Part shown: piece after piece, positions 1 through 8,682 of the stretch
Numbering within the stretch: position 1 is the stretch's first letter
How the letters are laid out: each line of letters opens with the position of its first letter
Assembly: GCA_036320915.1 (NCBI GenBank)
Contig: JAXBDG010000001.1
Location: 1,674,001 to 1,738,000 of the forward strand
Direction: 5' to 3'
From: Linnemannia elongata
Taxonomy: Eukaryota; Mortierellomycota; Mortierellomycetes; Mortierellales; Mortierellaceae
Length of the DNA: 64,000 nucleotides
The notes under the pieces: generated by a model
The model's database searches: none
The model's input: only the letters and a program-made list of their open reading frames with translations
Told to the model about the DNA's origin: nothing
Translations under genes and position numbers: made by a program

Positions 1-1443
1 AATGTAAAAAAAAAAAAAAAAAAAGTCAATTGCTTGTTACTTTCTTATCTGCTTCTACTCGTTCTTCTTCCCCTACCTTTGTCGTTTTACTCCTTTGTTT
101 CCCGATGACCCACCTGTTACTCCACAACCGCTCCCACGGCTCACAGTTGAGCCGTGTCTCAACAAAAGAGACTGTAGTATTTTGTTCTTGCGCACTTATC
201 CCGCTTATTTTGTTTCTATTCAAGCATGTATTGTCCAATCCAATCAATGGCGTGCACAATCTATCATGTCGAATCAACTCATTTCTTTTACTCTTCTCGC
301 TCGCCCTCTCGATCCTCCTTCTATTCACGCGGACGGACCCCCTTTGTGCTTGGTCTGATGACCACTCCCTCCTCTTTCCCCCCACGCTTTGCTTTCTCAT
401 TGCAGAAAAGAAACATCCCATCCATCCACCACTTGCAGCATTGTTATTGTTCTTCATCCCTTTGTGCGTTGTTGGCTTGGGCTGATTGAACTGCAGTTGT
501 TTTCATATCTCTCCCTCTCATCCCCTCATCGCACCCTGGACAGTGCGCTCGCTCGTTTTATTCATTCACCTTTTGCCACTTTCCTAAACAAATACATAAC
601 CCCTACCTAAAAGCAAAGCAAACCAAAATACTGACCCACTTTCCTCCCTTTATCTCTTCCCATCCTTCGGCCACTCCCAAAAACAACCTTCCGTTTCTTC
701 ACCCTTTCCCATTCGTCACCCCTACGTGTTTGACGAACACCGCCAGCCCATTTTCACCCAACCCCAGCGACCCTCTTCCGCCAACTTTCCCCTCCTCAAC
801 TCCTTTGGCTGTTCCCACTACCACTGGCTACACATTTTTTTCCCTCTCAAGAAGGACAGGATATTGAAAGGTATGGAATTCCGAATGATCGTCAAGCAGA
901 GAAGTGACATTCAAAAGCACTAGGAAATGACAAGGATGTATGAAGAGGAGGAGTGGAGGAAGGACGACGACGAGGTGTTGTCGACTTGATGGATTTACAA
1001 AGAAGGAATTTTATTCTGGAAATGCGAAAGATCGCCTTATTTCTGTCCTACTTGGTGTGGTGTGTTGTACATATACTATATACTTCCCTTTGTGTTCCGA
1101 CCCTTGTTCCTAGCGTATCATGCTTCTGTGGCCTATGCTTCAATGTTTTAGATGGCGTTTTTGTTTTTGGCGGGATGATAATTAATATAAGAGGAAGATG
1201 AGGCAAGCAAGAGACGAGATGAAACCCAAACGGAAGGAAAAACATGGAGGTACAGCGCGGCGAGACATTTGGACAACTATGAATGACAACAGGATAGCAA
1301 GCCTATATGTTTTCATCAACTAGGAGAAGGAAGGATGAGGTTGTTTTGTTGTACGACACCCTTCCCTCATGGATGAAGGAGTATGACTCCATTGTCCATG
1401 TTCTATCGTGCATAGATGTGTCAATTAGAGCGCAACCTAACAA

Positions 1444-1483
<40 letters not shown>

Positions 1484-2490
1484 CTTCTCTCTGTTCTATG
1501 TTGATCCTCCTCCCCGTTTGTGGTTGTCGCTGCTGATAATCGTCATACTTTCCTACCTTCCTTCTCTTCATCCATACTTCCGACGCGCCTATGCAATTCC
1601 TACTGACCAATTGACCCCGACTATTGACCATTGACCATTGATTTTTATACTTTTCTTTTTCTTTCTTTACTTGACTTGACCCTACCCACTTCCCTCCGAC
1701 CTTCTTTACCCATTCAACCCCCCCACTCTTTTTTTTGTATTTTGCCCCTGACACCTTACACTTTTGTTGTCCTTCTTCTCGTCACCCCTTCTTCCTCTTT
1801 ATCATCGCTTCCCTTTCCTCCCCCCTTCTTTTTTCTCTTACTTGTTCGTTAACTCCTTTCCTGCTGTCGTCTTCCCATCATCCCATTGTCCTATCATCCT
1901 CCATCCTCCATCCCATTATCCCCTATTTTCTTTTACCTTACTCGCCTGGTCAAATACTACTCATTTTTTTTCTTTCTGTTTTCCCTTAAACGTGCATCTT
2001 TTTTTATTCCTCCTTTCTTAACTTTTGGCCCGCTTTTTGTCCATTCTCATCTTCCTATTCTCACGCTGTTTTATGTCCTCCCTCCTCTCCTGAATTTCTT
2101 TTTTTTGTTCTGTCCTCACCTTCCCTTTACCTTTGCCCTACACTTTCTCCCTCGCCGTCCCTTTCACCTCTTGGAATTTTACAGCGCTGCCTCTCTCCCT
2201 CCTCTTCTCTCCCCAACAATCCTCTCTTTGAGACACTACACTTTTTCCCTTGTACACCATTCCTCTTATCATTTCAACTTCCCTCCCTTTTTTTTTATCC
2301 TCTTCGATCTGTTCTATCCCATTGCTCTCCCATTTGGAAATTGTCGGTGGTTCTTTTCTCGCGCCATATCCTCCTGGATTTCTTTTGGCCCAGTCTCCTT
2401 CTCTCCTTCTCCCCTTCTCCCACTCTGCATTCTCTGTCCACGACATCATTTTTTTCTCTTTAAAAGGCGTCCACAACCACTGAAAGAAAA
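1..2490. other. gene-free, pyrimidine-rich region
   Basis: I see no supportable gene here. The open frames are low-complexity Ser/Leu/Pro/Phe products of long C/T-rich stretches. The part from about 1640 to 2490 is almost continuously pyrimidine-rich on the + strand and leads directly to the start codon of the PP1 regulatory subunit at 2491, so it probably holds that gene's promoter and leader. A (TC)n microsatellite lies at 1447-1478. A leader intron is possible (a GTATGG donor-like site follows position 870) but unproven. Confidence 0.6.
1447..1478. repeat. (TC)n microsatellite
   Basis: An uninterrupted TC dinucleotide run of about 32 bases inside the gene-free left part of the window. Confidence 0.9.
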
Positions 2491-4407
2491 ATGTCGTATT
2501 CCACTTCTTCAGCCGATACTTCCCCTCGACCCTTCGTGGTATCCAGTCCTGACCGCGTCCTCGTTCGTGCTCTTCCACATCCCCTGGCCTCAACCAACAA
2601 AAAAGTCACTCTCTCCCTTCGACGCTCCACTCCTAGTCAACCCTCTTCCTCTCAACCTCTGTCGCCCCAATCGCCTCTCACACCCGATACACCCATCAGC
2701 ACTTTTACCTCTTCAGAGCCATCCCGCGCACCTCTGAATATCCAAATTCCCAACTCTCCCCGCCGCATCAGCATGCTCTCATCGTTGGCCAGCCCCATGA
2801 GTGGTGATCAGGACTCGATGGTTTCGACCAGACGGTTGGCGGGAGTTACAGGAGTATCCGTGGCTGCAGCAGCACAGGATTACGGTCGGTCATCATCCTT
2901 TGCCACCGTCGCACAGACGACGACGAGTCCCACCAGGAAGTACAGTGCTCAATTTCACAAAAACGGTTTGCCTATTAAATCTGCAATGAAGAGCCCTGTC
3001 ACAACACCCGGAGATGTAAGGACCAGCCCAGTTGCACTCTGCCGACCTTCGTCCATCCGCTCCTACTCGTCGCCAACACCCTTGACCAGCCCCAAATACG
3101 TCCATTTCAACACTCAGCTGGAGCATGTCCGTCTCTTTCTGCAGGGTGAGACACCTGCTTGCGTAGGCGAACGCGAAACTCTGGTCGATCCTCGCCAACA
3201 CGACCGCTCAACTAGCGACATCAAAGTCACCCTGTCCAACTGGACCCCTGTCGTGGCAAACTCATTCCAGCCCGTCAATATCGATTCAGGCGAGGCTCCC
3301 TTGCGCGTCGAGACGGTAGTTCTCTCGGAGGACCAGACAGAGCTCCGTGGTAAGATTCTGGTTCAGAACATTGCCTTCCACAAGCATGTTGCTGTTCGGT
3401 ACACAATCGACTTTTGGCAGACCCAGTGCGAGGTTGGCGCTGAGTTTGAGGAGTCCATCAAGGGCACATCCGTGGATCGGTTTTCTTTTGTGATTCCTCT
3501 CGACATGGAGCGGACGTTGGTGGAAAAGACGTTTTGCTTGGCAGTGAGGTACAGGGTCATTGGACGAGAGTTCTGGGATAGCAACAACGGCATGAACTAC
3601 CATATCGAGTGCAAGCGTGTTGTTGTCGTAGTGCCACCAACAGTCTCGGACCTGTCCAAACAGATGACTAGCTTACTCCTGGGTACACCACTGGCCGACT
3701 ACAGCAAGCCCGTCCTGAAGAAGAAGCTTGCGAGTCGCTACGATCTCACAAGCTCGCTCTCAGCCGCCTACAGCCAGCCCATCGCGATCCCCACCCGCTC
3801 TACCGCTTCCAACTTGCCTTTTGGTGCCGCCCGGACAGCCAACCCCAACGGATTGTCGACCACCCCTCCCAGCCAGACTGCCTACAGACCCAGCGAGTAC
3901 ATCACTCCTTCTCCTCCTCAAAACTACCACCACTCTCTCTATGCGTCTTCGCCAAAGTTTATGAACCCTTACCTGGCAGTGGCTTCTCCTCCAGAGCATT
4001 TTCGTGTTGGGTTCGATATGCTCTCGCTGGATCGCCCCATGGTTAACAAGCGAGGAACCCGCAACAGCTGGAATGTTGATATTGACGTCAATTCGGCTCA
4101 TCCGTCGTCTGCAACCTCTTCCAACGGTACTTCTGCTATCACTATTCCTTCTAGCCCTGCAAGGTCGCAGTCATACCCTGTCGGCCTCTATGGGTCCTAC
4201 TCTTCATCTCCTAAGGCATCAGCCCCAATCTCAATCCCCAACAACCGGGTTCAACAGCAACAGCAACAAGGTGGCCATCGCCCTGCAGTGGGATCTTCGA
4301 GTTACTTTGATCTAGTCGATCGCTACTGCTTCTATGAGTCGAGTCCCCACACAAGCCCGTACTCTAGCTACCCCAATTCTCCCCCAGCCCCTTGCATCCG
4401 AGGTTAA
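2491..4407 (+). CDS. CBM21-domain regulatory (glycogen-targeting) subunit of protein phosphatase 1
   Basis: This is a single-exon gene of 638 aa. The start is the first ATG after a long C/T-rich leader, in an AAAAATG context. The protein resembles the Gac1/Pig1 (PPP1R3) family, which tethers protein phosphatase 1 to glycogen and promotes glycogen synthase activation; that role comes from the family. The N-terminal 200 residues are Ser/Pro-rich. A PP1-docking RVxF-type motif, KYVHF, lies near residue 201. A CBM21 carbohydrate-binding domain follows at about residues 250-377, with VRYTIDFW, RFSFVIPLDM and the diagnostic FWDSNNGMNY. The C-terminal 260 residues are disordered Ser/Pro/Tyr-rich sequence with a short Gln run. 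The neighbours do not share its pathway. Family assignment is firm; which paralogue is not clear. Confidence 0.9.
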   Translation: MSYSTSSADTSPRPFVVSSPDRVLVRALPHPLASTNKKVTLSLRRSTPSQPSSSQPLSPQSPLTPDTPISTFTSSEPSRAPLNIQIPNSPRRISMLSSLASPMSGDQDSMVSTRRLAGVTGVSVAAAAQDYGRSSSFATVAQTTTSPTRKYSAQFHKNGLPIKSAMKSPVTTPGDVRTSPVALCRPSSIRSYSSPTPLTSPKYVHFNTQLEHVRLFLQGETPACVGERETLVDPRQHDRSTSDIKVTLSNWTPVVANSFQPVNIDSGEAPLRVETVVLSEDQTELRGKILVQNIAFHKHVAVRYTIDFWQTQCEVGAEFEESIKGTSVDRFSFVIPLDMERTLVEKTFCLAVRYRVIGREFWDSNNGMNYHIECKRVVVVVPPTVSDLSKQMTSLLLGTPLADYSKPVLKKKLASRYDLTSSLSAAYSQPIAIPTRSTASNLPFGAARTANPNGLSTTPPSQTAYRPSEYITPSPPQNYHHSLYASSPKFMNPYLAVASPPEHFRVGFDMLSLDRPMVNKRGTRNSWNVDIDVNSAHPSSATSSNGTSAITIPSSPARSQSYPVGLYGSYSSSPKASAPISIPNNRVQQQQQQGGHRPAVGSSSYFDLVDRYCFYESSPHTSPYSSYPNSPPAPCIRG

Positions 4408-4910
4408 GCTGGCCTTCCCTCTTCATTCCTTTCTTTGTTACTTTCTTTCTTGTATATAGTATTTTGTCCTTTTCTCCGTCTGCCTTTCTCCCATTTTTTT
4501 TGCAGTCGTCCTTTCTCTTTACCTTCTCTTTCCTGTACATTAGCACAATAATAAAAAGAGCAAAAAAAAAATCATGGATCCAATATTCTCCTCTTCTCCC
4601 AGTACAGCACGTTACAGTAACGCCTTCACACAAAGTGAATAGGGACAACATGAACGGGAAAAAGTAACCCTGCATAAGGGGGGGTGGTTCAAATATTGAA
4701 AAAAATGCGAACAAAAGATAAGGGAAGGAACCAATCAACCAACCAACCAACCAATCTGGGAGACCTGCCACGCGTCAAAGTGGACGGGAACATGGCAGGG
4801 AACGGGGAATGGGAGCAAAAAAAAAAAAAAAGTGATTCAAACTGACGCGTTCCGCTTCGCTTTTCGCGTTTTCTCAACACGACCCTAACCCAAAACAGCA
4901 AAAGATTTGT
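4408..4910. other. intergenic, 3' flanks of PP1 subunit and tRNA-Ala
   Basis: No gene was found. The first 200 bases are T-rich, as expected for a 3' untranslated region, with AATAATAAAA-like A-rich stretches near 4550-4570. A short (AACC)n run lies near 4735-4755. On the minus strand a CTTTTG sequence just past the tRNA can serve as its RNA polymerase III terminator. Confidence 0.6.
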
Positions 4911-4983
4911 TGGAGAACCTGGGCATCGATCCCAGTGCCTCTCGCATGCTAAGCGAGCGCTCTACCATTTGAGCTAGATCCCC
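4911..4983 (-). tRNA. tRNA-Ala (anticodon AGC)
   Basis: Read on the minus strand, this is a 73-base tRNA beginning GGGGATCTAGCTC and ending GGTTCTCCA. The anticodon loop CTTAGCAT gives anticodon AGC. The acceptor stem carries the G3-U70 wobble pair that marks alanine tRNAs, and there is one T-T mismatch at stem position 6-67. The T arm is CTGGG-ATCGATG-CCCAG, with A in place of T at position 54, as in many eukaryotic tRNA-Ala genes. There is no intron, and an oligo(T) terminator follows. An identical 73-base copy lies at 41551-41623. A truncated retrotransposon lies about 105 bases upstream of both copies. Confidence 0.97.
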
Positions 4984-5086
4984 GATTTCAATTTCTTGCT
5001 TGATAAATGCACCCTTCAGCTAGACCTAGATATACATAAGGAAAATATTTCAGCTAAGTTCTTGCACTTAGGGAATTTTACTTTTT

Positions 5087-5089
<3 letters not shown>

Positions 5090-5118
<29 letters not shown>
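5090..5118. repeat. poly(T) run at the 5' junction of retroelement copy 1
   Basis: An uninterrupted run of 29 T. It separates the conserved 5' flank of the tRNA-Ala gene (107 bases from the first tRNA base) from the truncated start of the retrotransposon fragment. The last T could also be the first base of an element codon (TGC, Cys). Confidence 0.95.
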
Positions 5119-5120
<2 letters not shown>

Positions 5121-6065
5121 CGACGATGCGAACTTGAGAAGGAGGATAACGAACATGTCTGGAACTGTGCCTCGGCAGCTGAGACTACCACTACGATTTG
5201 GAAGGAGGCTATGGGCAAGATCGACGAGTGGGGTGTACAGGCGACAAACAGCTACAATGCAGCCAGGAATCGAGAACACAGACGCGCGGTGGATAACGGT
5301 CGTCTAGTCCCGAGGTCAGTACCCGTATACTGGCGGTCCCCCTGAGATGCGGATCATCTGCGAGGATTCTCCTCTATCGGTGGAGCTCGAGCCGTGCACA
5401 GCGGTAGTCCTGCTCCCGATCGCGATAAGAACCCCAAGTGGAACGTATCGGACCTACTCCGCGGCATCACCCCCAAGAGCATGTTGACTGAATGGTGCGC
5501 GGTCTTCAGAACCCCACAGTCCATCGCCAAAACTGTCCTCCATAAATTCGTTGGCTATCTGGAGACACTAGCCTCAGAGCGGATCTGGAAACCCCGATGG
5601 TCCGCGACAATCGCGTGGGAGCAGACCCAGGGCATCTCTGTGAAGGACAAGACATCAAAATACACAGGCCCCCGTGGCTACTGGAGTCAAGGATATGGTT
5701 ACATCGGGCGTGATGGTTTCTGCCCGTGTGGCGCTTCGCTAGCCACACATGAGGATCGGATCTGCCCTGAAGCGACCTTGGACCCAAGAGCTGCTGACGA
5801 GCGGTTGTTGTTGAGTTTGTTGGGAAGGAGTATGTTGTGAATGATGGAGAGGATGGGAAGAATTTTCTTTATTCGGATCTAATTTTATGTGTTTTCCGTT
5901 TAACCCAAGAAGGGCAACGACAATTGTTGTGCAGAGCCAGGTTCAGAACCGAATTGTAACTGGCGGATGGCTCACGGAAGAGTTTGGTCTGCGACCTTCT
6001 TGCTTCCGAACGCCTCCTTTGTGATAGTCAAAGAAAAACAATTGTGTACAAAAAAAAAAAAAAAA
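5119..6065 (+). mobile_element. 5'-truncated non-LTR (LINE-type) retrotransposon, copy 1
   Basis: This is the 3' end of a LINE-like element. The translated fragment starts inside a C-terminal zinc-knuckle-like region (CRRCELEKEDNEHVWNC) and runs to a second Cys/His cluster (CPCGASLATHEDRICP). Comparable positions in copy 2 read CRVCTEEEEDNEHLWTC and CPCGASLAAHEDGHCP. The reading frame is broken by a TGA stop at 5343-5345, so the copy is dead. A stretch open from 5394 encodes the last 148 residues and ends at 5840. About 200 bases of 3' untranslated sequence follow, ending in A16 (6050-6065). No clear target-site duplication was seen. The copy lies on the strand opposite to the tRNA-Ala gene. 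Confidence 0.85.
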
Positions 6066-6409
6066 GGATGCGTTTTTGGAGAGTGTGTTAAGAGAGAGGA
6101 TCTGGTTTCTGATTAAGAGGACAATTACTCTTTTTCGAACTCGATGTCGAAAGAAAAATGTCAAAGTCTTATTTTAATTTGTTCTTTTTTTGTTCATTTC
6201 ACTCGAAGATTAGTCTCGGACTTGAGTTCTTTGAGGGATGGTTCGAAGGTTGCAAAGAGTTTGATGGTGCTAGGGTAGGTTTTCATGAATAGCAGTAGGT
6301 CTTCTAATCCCAAACGGAATATGTAGTGTGCTAATTGCAATAGAAGGGGAGTGACGATTGATTGACAAAAATATGTGGGCGTGTGAGTGTTTGTGATTCT
6401 TGTGTTCTG
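6066..6409. other. intergenic spacer
   Basis: This stretch lies between the poly(A) end of retroelement copy 1 and the proposed stop codon of the unrecognised minus-strand gene. It is T/G-rich and has no supportable gene or RNA. It probably includes that gene's 3' untranslated region. Confidence 0.5.
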
Positions 6410-7437
6410 TTATTTTTGTTTTTGATGTTGGGCAAAGCAATTTTGTCTCCGTTGGGCACGCGACTGATAATGAATGTAGGATTCACCGAGAGGGGCGATC
6501 ATGAGTCTCACTGCCTCAATCATTACCGATTCCAAGAGCCTAGTAAACTGCCAAAATCAGTAAAGCGCAAATCAACAAAACAAGTTACCTTCGTAATAGA
6601 GTCGTCCACGAGCCCAGTCCTGCTCCATAAAAGTATTTCGAACGCTTCCAGCTCTAGAAAGTCCTGCCGATCCGATCCAACAGCTTTCTTCAGAAAAACA
6701 CGACAGCTTGGTAGCCATGTGGAGACAGAAATAGGCCGCTGTCAGGAACGCTTGGGTGCAAGTCTTCAGTTTGGCGAGATCTTCAGGGGTTGGTCCTGTG
6801 CTCGTACTAGTGCTTGCTCCTGCTCCTGTGCCTGTGGCGTCAGAGGAGGAAATAGAGTCATCCTGTTCACGCTCGAGTTGAGTGACGAGGTAGGAGAGCG
6901 CATCAAGTGCGAGTTGAAATTGAAAGGGTGCCTCTGTTATGACCATTGGACCTGTTAGACTGAGACCTGCAAGATTGAGGGGTGGGTTAGTAATATTTGT
7001 CGTCATTATCGCCGATGTAGTTGATGTTGTTGTGGATGTTGCTGGCTTGTTGAGTTCGCTGTGAGTTGAACTTCGTCTCGTGAGTGGGATTGGCGAAGGT
7101 GTTGACTGGAAGCGGATGGTGAGTGCGGCGACTATGTAGAGTTGATTCGGCGAAGCAATAAAAATAGAAGAGAAGAGGCAAAGCAGAGGGGGAAAAAAAA
7201 AGGAAGGAGCGATGTTTTGTTATTGTTTTTGCTTGTAAATGAAGTTATGCCTTGCGCCTGTGCTTTTTTGTTGTTTACTATTGTTTGATTTTGGCAAAGT
7301 TTAAAGGCGTCATCTACGGACGTCCAAGTGGGTGAAAAGGGAGGAGGAGAGAGAAGGTTGTTCTTGCCTCGTTTCTGGTGCCGTTTTGCGATCCGGAGGA
7401 GTTCGTTCCTTGCAGGTGATCCCATGTCGACCGTCAT
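6410..7437 (-). CDS. unrecognised fungal protein, three-exon model
   Basis: I do not recognise this protein. The model joins minus-strand exons 7437-7279, 7105-6589 and 6510-6410, giving 258 aa. Phases agree at both introns (donors GTAAAC and GTAACT, acceptors TTCCAG and GGCAG). Exon 1 is basic and begins MTVDMGSPARNELLRIAKRH. Exon 2 opens with a Ser/Thr-rich linker, then has an apparently helical segment (FQFQLALDALSYLVTQLE), a low-complexity Ser/Gly/Thr stretch, and a conserved-looking block with QAFLTAAYFCLHMATKLSCF and EQDWARGRLYYE. No signal peptide or clear membrane helix is visible. The start could also be the ATG four codons downstream. An alternative model starts at 7006, but it would read through a good branch-point/acceptor-like sequence and discard the coding-looking upstream frame. 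Confidence 0.5.
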
Positions 7438-8244
7438 AATGGCGATGGTTATGTGCGTGGGAGAGGACGAGTGGATTTTGCAATGGGAAGGGGAGGGGGG
7501 TTGTGATAGGGGAGGTAAAGAGAGGAAGAGGGAGAGAAGAGTGGGAAGAAAGAGAAGGAAAGAAATAAAACGTTGGCGGAAAAAAAAATATAAAAATAAA
7601 AGAGTGATCACCGACAGACGCATTTTGAGTCTCAGTCGTGACGCGTGGATCTGAAACCATTTGTAAGTGTCGTAAGACAATGAGATGCATCAAGGTCGAC
7701 TATCGAATGCAGGAGGATGAATCTACGATGGATGGGCAGGATGGTTCTTCTCTCTCTCTCTTTGCCAGATGAAAGTGGTTTACTGATGAAGAAGGTGGCA
7801 CTCTGCGTTGTTGCTTTGAAAGGGGGTTCGGGGATAGATGCTCCTTGCAGATGTGGTTCCCTCTTGTGTTCTATTATTTTGTGCAACAAGGCAAATTGCT
7901 GCTGACTCAAGCACAATCTAAAATATGAATGGCTTTCTTGCGCACCTGAGCTATGAAATAAGGATCCTCGTTCTTTACTTCACACGAAGAGTGAAAATTG
8001 ATATGTCGGACCCGATCGATAAGAGCAGGCTTGCGGTTGACGGATCAAAGAAAGGGCGATGGATGGGGCATACATGTATAGCACATACCCATTCCTGAGT
8101 CCGAAAGGTCATCGGCCCTTCTTCCTCGGCCATCGACCTATGGGCCTATCTTGATGATGAACCCAGTTGATCTTCCAACTGACCTTTCGAAAAAAAGAAA
8201 AGACGAGAGAGGGATGAATGGAAGGGGGTTTGTCCAACTCTCTT

Positions 8245-8337
<93 letters not shown>

Positions 8338-8682
8338 CTCTCTCTCTCTCTCATTCTCTCTTCTCTCTGTCTACACTCTGCTCGATGTCATCATACAACC
8401 TTGGAGTCATCCGTGAGCATTGGATTGGAAGCGGGAGATGAACCACCCAATCATCCAATCCGAACAGTGAGGTCAGAGCGCTTTCTTATTTCTCAAATCA
8501 CCTTTTCTTCTCTTTTCTCTTCTCTCTCTCTTCCTTTCTCTTTTTTTTCCCTACCCCTGCGCCTCCCTCCCCACTCTCCCTCTCCTCCTCCCCACTCTCT
8601 TCTTTTCTCTTCGCCACTCTTCTCCGGTCCTTTTTCCTTTCCCCCTCCTCTCCGGACCGCGACCACGACTCGACCGCACGCA
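7438..8682. other. divergent intergenic region with pyrimidine-rich leaders
   Basis: This is a shared upstream region between the unrecognised minus-strand gene and VIP1. From 7470 to 7600 the + strand is purine-rich, meaning C/T-rich on the coding strand of the left gene. From about 8480 to 8650 it is C/T-rich in the direction of VIP1. A long (CT)n tract lies at 8248-8334. No gene was found. Confidence 0.6.
8248..8334. repeat. long (CT)n microsatellite
   Basis: A pure CT dinucleotide tract of about 87 bases, continuing imperfectly to about 8366. It lies about 350 bases upstream of the VIP1 start codon. Confidence 0.95.

Noticed and set aside
30..485. 151-codon open frame on + and overlapping 143-codon frame on -, at the left edge
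   Set aside because: Low-complexity Ser/Leu/Phe or Arg/Lys content from pyrimidine-rich DNA, with no family motif and equal openness in several frames.
1886..2737. 283-codon open frame running into the PP1 subunit gene
   Set aside because: Pro/Leu/Phe/Ser-rich product of C/T tracts; it overlaps the well-supported CBM21 gene in another frame.
4911..5118. tRNA plus poly(T) as a SINE
   Set aside because: On the tRNA strand the A-run lies upstream of the tRNA, opposite to a SINE. The tRNA also has an intact structure, identity pair and terminator, so it is a real gene.
5394..5840. 148-codon open frame as a host gene
   Set aside because: It is the 3' end of retroelement copy 1; the same sequence occurs in copies 2 and 3.
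6572..7006. Start of the unrecognised gene at 7006
   Set aside because: The same frame stays open and coding-like upstream, and a phase-compatible exon lies at 7279-7437. The short model is possible but less likely.
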